Shown here in pieces: positions 34,668 through 42,758 of a stretch of DNA of 64,000 nucleotides. A program made the position numbers and the translations under genes. The stretch's first letter is position 1. Every line of letters starts with the position of its first letter. Source of the DNA: Clostridium brassicae (GTDB lineage Bacteria; Bacillota; Clostridia; Clostridiales; Clostridiaceae); NCBI RefSeq assembly GCF_026738875.1, contig NZ_JAPQFJ010000010.1, positions 91,780 through 155,779 of the forward strand, written 5' to 3'. The notes below the pieces were generated by a model. The model searched no databases. It saw only the letters and a list, made by a program, of their open reading frames with translations, and was not told the DNA's origin.

Positions 34668-35678
34668 ATGGTAGGAAAAAAATTTTCAGTTTTAATGGCA
34701 GGAGTATTACTAATAGGAACTTTATCTGGTTGTTCGGCTTCAAAGGAATCTAAAGCCGGAGAAAATGTTAAGAAAATAGGTATAACACAAGTTGTAGAAC
34801 ATCCTGCATTGGATGCTACAAGGGAAGGTTTTATAAAAGCACTAAAAGATAATAATTATATTGATGGGCAAAATATAAAAATTGATTACCAAAATGCCCA
34901 AGGAGATAATCCAACAACTCAAACAATTGCAGATAAATTTGTAAATGACAATGTAGATTTAATTTTTGCAATTGCAACTCCTTCAGCACAAGCGGCGTAC
35001 AATTCTACTCAAAAGTTAAATAAAAATATTCCAATTGTAATGACAGCAGTTACTGATCCTGTTAAAGCAGGAATAGTTAAGTCTTTAGATAATCCAGGAA
35101 CTAATGTTACAGGAACTTCTGATGCAGCGCCTATAGATGTTCAATTTAAACTTATAAAAAAGATAATTCCTTCAAGTAAAAAAATAGGAATACTTTATAA
35201 TACTAGTGAGGTTAATTCAGAAGTACAAGTACAAGAAGCAAAGGATAGTGCATCTAAATTTGGGCTAGAGATAATAGCACAAGGTATTACTGCAGAAAAT
35301 GAAATTCCTCAAAGTTTACAGTCAATTTTAGGTAAAATAGATGTATTACTTGTAATAAAAGATAATATGGTAGCTTCTGCAATAACTACTGTTACAAAGC
35401 AATGTTTTGAAAAAAAGATACCAGTTATAGGGACAGAAAGTGCTCATGTAAAGGGTGGAGCATTAGCAACAGAAGGAATTGACTATGAAAAATTAGGTTA
35501 CCAAACAGGACTTAAAGCGGTAGAAATTTTAAAAGGTAAAAAACCATCAGAAATACCAGTAGAAATGCAAAAAGAAGCAACAATAGTTATAAATAAAGAT
35601 TCCGTAGAAAAGTTAAATATAAAAATTCCAGAAGAAATTTCTTCAAAGGCAGAAATGATTTCTGGAGGTGAAAAGTAA
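34668..35678 (+). CDS. ABC transporter substrate-binding lipoprotein, TrpX-like
   Basis: A 336-residue lipoprotein (lipobox TLSGC, Cys 22) of the PF04392 family: IGITQVVEHPALDATREGFI, IATPSAQAAYNSTQKL, TDPVKAGIVKSLDNPGTNVT. Related proteins bind tryptophan, tyrosine or similar small molecules. The permease ATG overlaps the last base of its stop codon. The ATG follows AGGAGGATGGTAGT. Preceded by the leader with terminator at 34301, so expression probably depends on readthrough. Confidence 0.9.
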   Translation: MVGKKFSVLMAGVLLIGTLSGCSASKESKAGENVKKIGITQVVEHPALDATREGFIKALKDNNYIDGQNIKIDYQNAQGDNPTTQTIADKFVNDNVDLIFAIATPSAQAAYNSTQKLNKNIPIVMTAVTDPVKAGIVKSLDNPGTNVTGTSDAAPIDVQFKLIKKIIPSSKKIGILYNTSEVNSEVQVQEAKDSASKFGLEIIAQGITAENEIPQSLQSILGKIDVLLVIKDNMVASAITTVTKQCFEKKIPVIGTESAHVKGGALATEGIDYEKLGYQTGLKAVEILKGKKPSEIPVEMQKEATIVINKDSVEKLNIKIPEEISSKAEMISGGEK

Positions 35679-36592
35679 TGGCAGGTTTTTTGTTAAGTGT
35701 ACTAGAACAAGGGTTGATTTTTTCTATAGTCTCATTAGGAGTATATATCACTTATAAAATATTAGATTTTCCTGATTTGTCAGTAGATGGAACATTCCCT
35801 TTAGGTGCAGCTGTTACTGCTTTGTGTCTTTCCAAAGGTATAAATCCTTTTGTAGCATGTTTTTTGTCAATAATAGCGGGAATGTTAGGTGGAATGATAA
35901 CTGGATTACTTCATGTTAAGCTAAAAATAACGAACCTTTTATCTGGAATATTAGTAATGATAGCTCTGTACTCAGTAAATTTAAGGGTAATGGGAAAGTC
36001 TAATGTATCTTTCTTTAAATTCAATACAATTTTTACAGAAACAAAGTTTATAAATTCAACTATTGTAATTGCTATATTTGCTTTAGTTATTAAATTGTTC
36101 CTAGATTTATTTTTAAAAACTAAAATGGGATTTATGTTAAAGGCAGTAGGAGATAATGAGCAACTTGTCACTTCTTTAGCAGTTGATAAGAGTACGGTGA
36201 AGGTAATGGGTCTTATGATTTCTAATGGTATAGTTGCTTTAGGGGGATCTATAATGGCACAACAGCAGGGGTATGCTGCAGTAGCAATGGGAACAGGAAC
36301 TGTGGTTATAGGTCTTGCGTCAGTAATACTTGGAGAAGCTGTTTTTAAAAAGTTCTCATTTGTTAAGGCAACTACTATGGCATTAACAGGAGCAATTTTA
36401 TATAAGTTGGCTATTGGGGCTGCACTAAGATTTGGGCTTCCACCTTCTGATTTGAAATTAATGACTGCTCTTATAGTAGTTGTAGTATTAGGAGCTAATA
36501 ATGCAAGTTTTGGATTTAGTTTCGGGAAAAAAGAGGTTAAAGGAGGGGATATTGTTGTTAGAAATAAGGAATCTATACAAAGTGTTCAATAA
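35678..36592 (+). CDS. ABC transporter permease, TrpY-like
   Basis: A 304-residue BPD_transp_2-type permease with about eight helices. DFPDLSVDGTFPLGAAVTAL and the later MGFMLKAVGDNEQLVTSLAV coupling segment are typical of permeases paired with PF04392 binding proteins. It overlaps the upstream gene by one base and the ATPase gene by about 38 bases, so the three proteins are translationally coupled. Confidence 0.92.
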   Translation: MAGFLLSVLEQGLIFSIVSLGVYITYKILDFPDLSVDGTFPLGAAVTALCLSKGINPFVACFLSIIAGMLGGMITGLLHVKLKITNLLSGILVMIALYSVNLRVMGKSNVSFFKFNTIFTETKFINSTIVIAIFALVIKLFLDLFLKTKMGFMLKAVGDNEQLVTSLAVDKSTVKVMGLMISNGIVALGGSIMAQQQGYAAVAMGTGTVVIGLASVILGEAVFKKFSFVKATTMALTGAILYKLAIGAALRFGLPPSDLKLMTALIVVVVLGANNASFGFSFGKKEVKGGDIVVRNKESIQSVQ

Positions 36593-37349
36593 AAACACAG
36601 TTAATGAAAATATAATTTTTAATGAGCTTAATTTAAAAGTAAATAAAGGAGATTTTATAACTATAATAGGAAGTAATGGAGCTGGAAAATCTACATTATT
36701 GAATGTTATATCTGGAACAATATCTCCAGATGACGGAAATATAGCTTTAGAAGGGAAAAAAATATCAAATTTATCGGAGTATAAATGTAGTAAATTTATA
36801 GGAAGAGTGTTTCAGGATCCTTCAAAGGGAACAGCACCCTCGATGACTATTTTAGAGAATATGTCTATGGCATATAATAAAGGGAAAAAATTTGGACTAA
36901 GTTTTGGTGTGGATAAAAAAAATATTCCTTATTTTAAAAAATTACTTTCAAAGCTTGATTTGGGACTTGAAGACAAACTTAATACTAAGGTAGGACTATT
37001 ATCTGGAGGGCAAAGGCAAGCACTTACTCTTATAATGACGGCTATGTCAGAACCTAAACTTTTATTATTAGATGAGCATACGGCAGCATTAGATCCAAAA
37101 ACTTCAGAAAAAATAATTGAAATTACAAAAGAAATTGTTGAAGAAAAAAATATGACAACTCTTATGATAACTCATAATTTAAATCATGCTATAAAATTGG
37201 GAAATAGACTTATAATGCTACATGAGGGAGAGGTTATTTTAGATGTAAGAGGGGAAGAAAAAAAATCTCTTACAATGGATAAACTTCTTCAATTCTTTGA
37301 AGCTAATAGAGATAAAGACCTTTTAAGTGATAGAGCACTGTTTGCATAA
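36555..37349 (+). CDS. ABC transporter ATPase, TrpZ-like
   Basis: A 264-residue ATPase: Walker [12 protein letters not shown] loop VFQDPSKGTAPSMTILENMS, signature LSGGQRQALTLIMTAM, Walker B LLLLDEHTAALDP. The normal Glu-Pro after Walker B is replaced by Glu-His, as in many members of this group. I choose TTG 36555 as start, six bases after AAAGGAGGGG; the ATG at 36501 is upstream of the ribosome site. It completes the importer. Confidence 0.9.
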   Translation: MLEIRNLYKVFNKNTVNENIIFNELNLKVNKGDFITIIGSNGAGKSTLLNVISGTISPDDGNIALEGKKISNLSEYKCSKFIGRVFQDPSKGTAPSMTILENMSMAYNKGKKFGLSFGVDKKNIPYFKKLLSKLDLGLEDKLNTKVGLLSGGQRQALTLIMTAMSEPKLLLLDEHTAALDPKTSEKIIEITKEIVEEKNMTTLMITHNLNHAIKLGNRLIMLHEGEVILDVRGEEKKSLTMDKLLQFFEANRDKDLLSDRALFA

Positions 37350-37390
37350 AGAATAATATTGCGATGTAATGAATAAGTGCTAATCCCATC

Positions 37391-37423
37391 GAGCTATAGC
37401 TTTGAGTGTTTACTAGCTCTTTT
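37391..37423 (+). terminator. short terminator after the TrpZ-like gene
   Basis: GAGCTA (37391-37396) pairs with TAGCTC (37414-37419), followed by TTTT. A much stronger hairpin follows at 37433. Confidence 0.5.
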
Positions 37424-37432
37424 GGTTAGTGC

Positions 37433-37486
37433 AAGAATAAGACTATAATGAAAAATAAAATTTTCATTATAGTCTTATTCTTTTAC
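37433..37486. terminator. 22-bp perfect hairpin, bidirectional terminator
   Basis: Bases 37433-37454 and 37461-37482 are perfectly complementary around ATAAAA, followed by TTTTA. It can stop transcription of the ABC operon. Confidence 0.85.
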
Positions 37487-37494
37487 TTAATTTA

Positions 37495-37617
37495 AATTCG
37501 AACAGAAGGGTTGTTGTTAATCAAATAATTTGCATTAATGATTTTTACACTATCTTGAGTGCTTAACCAATACATAATAGCTTTTAATACTTCAAAACCG
37601 AATCCCTTTATGAAAAA
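37495..37617 (-). pseudogene. acetyltransferase (GNAT) C-terminal remnant
   Basis: On the minus strand about 40 codons read IKGFGFEVLKAIMYWLSTQD, then SVKIINANYLINNNPSVRI and a stop. This follows the GNAT pattern G-G-EVLKAI...INA.YL..N..S.R. The rest of the domain is missing, and a stop codon closes the frame upstream. No start or ribosome site is seen. Confidence 0.5.
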
Positions 37618-37804
37618 TCAACAATTTATTAAAGGATAGTATATATTTGGTTTAAAAATTTTGTAACATAAAAAAGAAAATACTCATTAAAAATGATAAT
37701 GTTCACAGTAAATGGATATGGATCAAAAAGAGAGAAAGACTAAGATATTAAAATAAATATTTATGAATAAGTATGTATAAAGTATAAATTTCGGAGGAAT
37801 ATTG

Positions 37805-38734
37805 ATGAGTGTAAATGCAGATATACCAATTTATATGAACAAAGACTTAATGTTGGATATATATTCTATATCAATAGATGGCTATATAGAAAGTAGAGCA
37901 ATAAGATGTATAGAAGATAATATAAATAATCTAAAGGTACAGAATTCGTGTAAAGACGGAAAAAACTCTGGCAAAAAGAAGGCTAATAATAACAAGGAGA
38001 AAAGTTTGGCAAAAGATATATCTACAAGTTATAATAATGAATTTGTAACAGGTGTGGATGCTAGAAGAAGTACTAGAAATGAAATAAGTATAAAAAAAAT
38101 ATATACTAATTTTCAGCTATTTAACAATTTAAAGGATATTATGATTAGAGAAAATTCATTAGTAAGTATACAAAAAAGAGATATTGCCACTGGAAATATC
38201 TTTTATGATAAATATACAGAAGTTGAAGGAAGTATATCTTCTATATCTACAGTATCTCAAATAAGCTGTATGATAGACACTTTAGAAGCTTATGGCTGTA
38301 AAGATTTGGATACGCTACTCAAGGACAAAAAAGAAAAAGGCTTAAATAATTATTCTGTAATATTAACACAGTTAAAAAATTTAAATAACTGTTTAACTAA
38401 AAATAGTACTGTGAGTATGATAATTGACTGCTATGGTTTTGAAATGGTTTTGAATGTAAATCTAAATAATTTTTTAAATAAAAGTACTTATATGTATGAT
38501 TATGTAGGATGTTATTGCAAAGTATTATGTAAAATTATTAATACAGTAAATGAAAATGAATACATAGATTTATTATGTAAAACTTGTATGAGTGATTATT
38601 ACAATAAATTTTTAGATAATATGTATCCATACTTAGATATATTATCTGAAAACAATATTTTAGTGCCAAATGAAATTACTACAAAAATAGAGGGACCAGC
38701 TGTTGAGGCTATACCAATTTCTATATATGTTTAA
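37805..38734 (+). CDS. DUF6414-like protein
   Basis: A 309-residue soluble protein. The N-terminal ADIPIYMNKDLMLDIYSISI segment, a Lys/Asn-rich linker (about residues 50-70) and the strand IKKIYTNFQLFNNLKDIMIR resemble DUF6414 proteins, which open with a short IPVYLD-type strand, a variable linker and a helical body. The second half has scattered Cys residues (YDYVGCYCKVLCKII, LLCKTCMSDYY). Function unknown. The ATG at 37805 follows GGAGG by seven bases. The kinase-like frame at 38845 begins 111 bases later. Confidence 0.6.
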   Translation: MSVNADIPIYMNKDLMLDIYSISIDGYIESRAIRCIEDNINNLKVQNSCKDGKNSGKKKANNNKEKSLAKDISTSYNNEFVTGVDARRSTRNEISIKKIYTNFQLFNNLKDIMIRENSLVSIQKRDIATGNIFYDKYTEVEGSISSISTVSQISCMIDTLEAYGCKDLDTLLKDKKEKGLNNYSVILTQLKNLNNCLTKNSTVSMIIDCYGFEMVLNVNLNNFLNKSTYMYDYVGCYCKVLCKIINTVNENEYIDLLCKTCMSDYYNKFLDNMYPYLDILSENNILVPNEITTKIEGPAVEAIPISIYV

Positions 38735-38844
38735 AAGTTATGATTTATTTTTACTATAATTTTAACGAGTAACAGTTTTTATATATGATAAGTATTATAT
38801 AATATGGGTACTTATTGAATAATTAGTTAAGGGAGGGGGCAACA

Positions 38845-39381
38845 GTAAAAACATATTTAGGTGTAAATATAAATGAGTGTGAATTTTTAGGACAAGGATG
38901 TGAGGGAAAAGTATATCTGACTCCAGATGGATATGCTCTAAAAATATTTAATAATGAAAAGAAATGTAAAAATGAATATCGTATATTAAAGGCGGTAGAA
39001 AAGAGTGAGTTTTTCCCTAAAGTAATAAAGTATAGTGGTAGGTGTATTTTAAGAGAATATGTAGGTGGAATAAAAGTTAAGAAATATATTGAGAAAAATG
39101 GACTTTCCAAAAAACTTTCATTAAATTTAATAAACTTAATTGAGGAATTTAAAAAATTAGGATTTAAAAGATTAGATATGAGAGGAGAACATATATATGT
39201 ACAAGAAGATGAATCTATTAAGGTTATAGATCCAAGAAAAAGTTTTACTAAAGAAGTATTAATACCTTATGGCATAATAAAGGTTGTAGATAAAACAGGT
39301 GAATTAGATAAATTTGTAAAAGTATTAGTTATTTATCGACCTGATCTAGCTATTAGTTGGATGAAGGCTATAAATAGATAA
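38845..39381 (+). CDS. small kinase-fold protein without a standard start codon
   Basis: An open frame of about 178 codons with a small bacterial kinase layout. The Gly loop is GQGCEGKVYL, the ATP Lys is in YALKIF, a hinge-like CILREYVGG follows, a catalytic-loop-like segment reads FKRLDMRGEHIYV and a DFG-like one reads KVIDPRKSF. A strong ribosome site (AGGGAGGGGG, 38830-38839) lies upstream. The codons that follow are GCA ACA GTA AAA, and no ATG, GTG or TTG occurs in frame before 39178. The frame starting at 39178 would lack most of the fold. GTA at 38845 may be a mutated GTG. Confidence 0.6.
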   Translation, partial: VKTYLGVNINECEFLGQGCEGKVYLTPDGYALKIFNNEKKCKNEYRILKAVEKSEFFPKVIKYSGRCILREYVGGIKVKKYIEKNGLSKKLSLNLINLIEEFKKLGFKRLDMRGEHIYVQEDESIKVIDPRKSFTKEVLIPYGIIKVVDKTGELDKFVKVLVIYRPDLAISWMKAINR

Positions 39382-39404
39382 TTTATGAGAGTTGTATTCT
39401 AAAA

Positions 39405-39462
39405 AAATTGTTGAGTTCTTATGATTTAAAATTAGTTGCAATTATAACGAACTCAACAATTT
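39405..39462 (-). terminator. terminator of the GNAT gene
   Basis: A 14-bp perfect stem (39405-39418 with 39449-39462). On the minus strand it is followed by seven T residues, so it mainly serves the gene at 39502-40005. Confidence 0.8.
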
Positions 39463-39501
39463 ACTGATTTAAATTTGATTATATTAGGAGTTATTGATAA
39501 A

Positions 39502-40005
39502 TTAATATAATATTTTTTCAAAACATGGGAATGGGGAAGTTTGGTATCCAAAGTATACTTCTCCAGTCTTTATATAGCCACATTTTTCATAGAAATTTAC
39601 TGAATTAAGGTTTTTGCTAAAGGCATCTAATCTTATAGAGTCATAATTTTTTTTGTGTCCTAGTTGTTCAGCAAAATCTATTAATTTTCTTCCAATACCT
39701 TTTCCTTGATAATTGGGAGATACAGCAAGTCTATGTATAACTAAAGTTTTTTTATTTGAGGTTAGCCAGTCTACATTACAATATTCTGGAGCTTGTTCTT
39801 CATTCAAAGTTATGGTTCCTAAATAAGAGTTATTATCTTTAATTACATAAAGGGAATGATTTTTTATATCTTTAAGAAAGATATCCCTATTTGGGTAAGA
39901 ACTATCCCATTGGAATATACCTTTTTTTGATAGATTTTCTACTACATTTGACATTAAATCTAGTACACTCTGTAAATCTTTCTCAGTAGCTTGTATAATT
40001 TCCAT
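39502..40005 (-). CDS. GNAT family N-acetyltransferase
   Basis: A 167-residue acetyl-CoA-dependent acetyltransferase. Motif A is LAVSPNYQGKGIGRKLIDFA, and motif B is in FYEKCGYIKTGEV. The N-terminal IIQATEKDLQSVLDLM start is typical. Acceptor unknown; some close relatives are annotated as acting on amino-group metabolites. Transcribed alone, with AGGAGG before the ATG. Confidence 0.9.
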   Translation of the reverse strand: MEIIQATEKDLQSVLDLMSNVVENLSKKGIFQWDSSYPNRDIFLKDIKNHSLYVIKDNNSYLGTITLNEEQAPEYCNVDWLTSNKKTLVIHRLAVSPNYQGKGIGRKLIDFAEQLGHKKNYDSIRLDAFSKNLNSVNFYEKCGYIKTGEVYFGYQTSPFPCFEKILY

Positions 40006-40128
40006 GTTAATTCCTCCAAGGTTAAATTTAAGTAATACATAAATAAAATTTTACCATAATTAAAGAAGAATGTCTTTGTTATAATATTAATAATATATTT
40101 GCAGCTAAGGTAGAGAAAGGAGGATTAT

Positions 40129-40563
40129 ATGCTATTTTTTATAATTACAATTACTATAGTAATTTTAGATAGATTTAGTAAATCTATGGCGGTAAAAAAA
40201 TTAAATGATAAAACGGTATATTTCATGAAACAAAAAATCCAGTTGTTTGTGATTGAGAATAGAGGAGTAGCTTTTAGTTTATTAACAGGAAAAGTAAAGA
40301 TGATAATTAAGGTTAGTTTAATTTTACTTCTTGCTATGATTATTTATTTAATATTATTAATACAAAATGAAGGTCAATCTCTTTTGAAGATGGGAATCTC
40401 TTTTATGATAGGAGGGGGATTTTCAAATCTAGTAGATAGGATTTTATATGAGGGGGTAATTGATTATATATATATTAATTTTAAAAAATGTCCTGTGTTT
40501 AATTTTGCAGATATATTTATATTAATAGGTTCTTTAATGATTTTGATTTCAGCTTTAATATAG
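40129..40563 (+). CDS. signal peptidase II-like protein
   Basis: A 144-residue, four-helix membrane aspartyl protease of the LspA family, which cleaves lipoprotein signal peptides after lipidation. ENRGVAFS (residues 43-50) and the two catalytic Asp residues, D112 in VIDYI and D128 in FNFADIF, are present, as is GGGFSNLVDR. It starts after AAAGGAGG. Whether it is the main lspA or a second copy cannot be told: the usual partner rluD is not adjacent here, which favours a paralogue. Confidence 0.85.
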   Translation: MLFFIITITIVILDRFSKSMAVKKLNDKTVYFMKQKIQLFVIENRGVAFSLLTGKVKMIIKVSLILLLAMIIYLILLIQNEGQSLLKMGISFMIGGGFSNLVDRILYEGVIDYIYINFKKCPVFNFADIFILIGSLMILISALI

Positions 40564-40648
40564 CTTGTTGATATTATGATGTTTAGTAGTTCATTATAAA
40601 GATATAATTTTATATTAAGAATTAAACTTTTAAAGTTAGTTTTCTTTA

Positions 40649-40697
40649 AAAATTGTTTAAGAATTTATTAACTTATTATAATTTCTTAAACAATTTT
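40649..40697. terminator. perfect hairpin after lspA-like gene
   Basis: AAAATTGTTTAAGAA (40649-40663) pairs with TTCTTAAACAATTTT (40683-40697), 15 bp, loop 19. Confidence 0.65.
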
Positions 40698-40710
40698 AAT
40701 TATAGCTTTT

Positions 40711-40745
40711 GTTTTAAAAGAGTGTTTTTTACACTCTTTTAAAAC
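40711..40745. terminator. second perfect hairpin in the same gap
   Basis: GTTTTAAAAGAGTGT (40711-40725) pairs with ACACTCTTTTAAAAC (40731-40745), 15 bp on a five-T loop. It lies between the convergent lspA-like and uppS-like genes. Confidence 0.65.
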
Positions 40746-40848
40746 TTCTTAGTATTTTTAAGGATATATTTTTAAATTACTGATTTCATTAATAATGGGA
40801 AAGTAAAATTCTATTTAGTTTAGATAATTGAGCGTCATTAAGTGATTT

Positions 40849-41493
40849 CTAGCCTCCAAGGGTTATATCTTGAGTCTCATACCATTTTAATGCTTCATAA
40901 AATTGATCTTGATTAAAATCAGGCCAATATTTATCTACAACATAAAAATCTGAATATATAGATTGTATTGGCAAAAATCCACTTAAACGTCTTCTTCCTC
41001 CCCATCTTATAATAAGATCTACTCTAGATATATCATTGCTTTTTATGTAATTATTTATAGTTTTTCGGTTAGTAGATTTATTTTCAATTAAATTCCCTAA
41101 ATCCCATTCCCAACCATAATTAACTAAGAAATTTACTTTTGTTCCTCCTTTCCCAAAGGCTTTTCGAGTCGTATAATTTAAAAGTTCTTTTGGAAACATG
41201 GGAGAATCATAATTTCCCACAACTAATAATTCAGCATTTTCATGACTTAACATCTCTACAGCCTCAACACAAGCTTTAGAAAATGCTTCTCTCTGGATTT
41301 TAGGCCTTTTAGTATTATCAGTTGTAAATCCATAAAAAGTTAATTCTTTCACTCCTATTTTTTGGCATAACTTAAATAGCATTAAACCAGGTGCAAGCCC
41401 CCAGGAATATCCTTTTTCTTTAGACATTCCATTTAATAAAGACCATCGTCTATTACCATCAGGTATTACACCTATATGTTTAGGAATCCTCAT
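40849..41493 (-). CDS. undecaprenyl-diphosphate-synthase family protein
   Basis: A 214-residue cis-prenyltransferase. The signature HIGVIPDGNRRW (from residue 6) contains the catalytic Asp and the Asn/Arg residues that bind diphosphate. ELTFYGFTTDNTKRP, VNFLVNYGWEWDL and DLIIRWGGRRRLSGFLP are further landmarks. It belongs to the shorter, divergent clostridial group and is not next to cdsA/dxr, so it is probably a paralogue of the housekeeping uppS. I place the start at 41493 (MRIPKH), six bases after AGGTG; the frame extends upstream to 41544. Confidence 0.85.
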   Translation of the reverse strand: MRIPKHIGVIPDGNRRWSLLNGMSKEKGYSWGLAPGLMLFKLCQKIGVKELTFYGFTTDNTKRPKIQREAFSKACVEAVEMLSHENAELLVVGNYDSPMFPKELLNYTTRKAFGKGGTKVNFLVNYGWEWDLGNLIENKSTNRKTINNYIKSNDISRVDLIIRWGGRRRLSGFLPIQSIYSDFYVVDKYWPDFNQDQFYEALKWYETQDITLGG

Positions 41494-41677
41494 AATTTCA
41501 CCTACCAATTTTACAGTATATTTATCTATTAGTATATCCAACAAATACTAGAATATTATAGGAATTTATTTTTTCATATGAAAGTTAGTAATTTACTAAT
41601 TAAAGTAGTATTTGGTAGAATATTTACTTAACTTATGATAAAATAACTTATTATCTTATACTTAGGAGGAATAAGTT

Positions 41678-42553
41678 TTGAGTGACTTATTAACTAGTGA
41701 CATAAATATACAAATCATAAGGTATTTTCAAAGTTTTTCTAATCCTATTCTAGACAAATTAGCAGAGTTTATTACTATGATGGGAGAAGAATATTTTTTT
41801 ATATTAGTTATAGCGATTATATTTTGGTGTGTTAATAAAAAATTTGGATATAGGCTAGGGTTTACACTTATTTTTAGTATGATATTTAATGGAGGGATTA
41901 AGGAAGCTTTAAAAGTTCCTAGAGTTTTTGGAACAGAGGGAATAAGAAGTCTTAGAATAGAAACAGCAACAGGGTATTCATTTCCAAGCGGACATACCCA
42001 AGGAATAACAACCTTTTGGGCTTATATAATGAGTAGTATAAAGAAAAAATGGACATATATTTTGGGAACTATAATTATAGTACTAGTAGGTTTTTCTAGA
42101 ATATATTTAGGAGTTCATAGACCTGTAGACATTATAGGGGGAGTTGTCTTTGCTTTGGTTTGGGTATTTATAGCTAATAAAATACTCAATAATTTAGAAT
42201 ATAGAAGAAGTAAAGCTGGTATTTTAATTGTTATAATTTCTATGATTATAGGATTATATTTTTTAAAATCACAAGACTATTATAAAGCGTCAGGAACCGT
42301 TATTGGATTGTGTATTGGGTATTTTATAGAAAGTAAATACATAAAGTTTAATGAAAAAGGCAATTTAATTCAAAACATATTAAAGCTTATAATAGGAATA
42401 ACAATGGTTCTAATAATTAGATCTGTTTTAAAGATTATATTACCACAGTATTTAATTTTTGATTTTATTAGGTATACTGTTGTTGGATTATGGATGACAG
42501 TAGGTGCACCTTGGACGTTTATTAAATTAAGACTTTCTTTAGAAAATTTATAG
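41678..42553 (+). CDS. PAP2 superfamily membrane phosphatase
   Basis: A 291-residue protein with about eight helices. The phosphatase signature is split over KEALKVPRVF, the active-site FPSGHTQG and SRIYLGVHRPVDIIGG, with both catalytic His residues present. Such enzymes dephosphorylate lipid phosphates such as undecaprenyl diphosphate. It is near the uppS-like gene on the other strand. TTG start after TAGGAGGA. Confidence 0.88.
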   Translation: MSDLLTSDINIQIIRYFQSFSNPILDKLAEFITMMGEEYFFILVIAIIFWCVNKKFGYRLGFTLIFSMIFNGGIKEALKVPRVFGTEGIRSLRIETATGYSFPSGHTQGITTFWAYIMSSIKKKWTYILGTIIIVLVGFSRIYLGVHRPVDIIGGVVFALVWVFIANKILNNLEYRRSKAGILIVIISMIIGLYFLKSQDYYKASGTVIGLCIGYFIESKYIKFNEKGNLIQNILKLIIGITMVLIIRSVLKIILPQYLIFDFIRYTVVGLWMTVGAPWTFIKLRLSLENL

Positions 42554-42642
42554 GATGTTTTAAGAGTATTAAATGAATCTTATTTTCGAAAGAATTATGA
42601 AATTATGATAATAAAACACATGATATAAATTTTCATATATGA

Positions 42643-42742
42643 TATAATATGGTTATAAAATTTTAAAATATAATATATAAGTTCTATGAACTTAAAGTGA
42701 AGAAGCAAACCACTTTGAAAAACCTTCAAAGTGGTTTATTTT
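42643..42742 (+). promoter_or_regulatory. attenuator-like leader of the second MATE gene
   Basis: TATAAT lies at 42643-42648. Then come a small stem GTTC/GAAC, AAAGTG at 42694-42699, and a terminator AAACCACTTTGAA / TTCAAAGTGGTTT (42707-42737) with ATTTTTT. AAAGTG can pair with CACTTT of the terminator's left arm. The terminator ends only about 17 bases before the MATE start, so it lies between promoter and gene. Confidence 0.6.
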
Positions 42743-42758
42743 TTGATGGAGGGGTTAC

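Noticed and set aside
39178..39381. 67-residue gene starting at ATG 39178
   Set aside because: This is only the C-terminal third of the kinase-like frame that runs from about 38845; no ribosome site stands in front of this ATG beyond chance.
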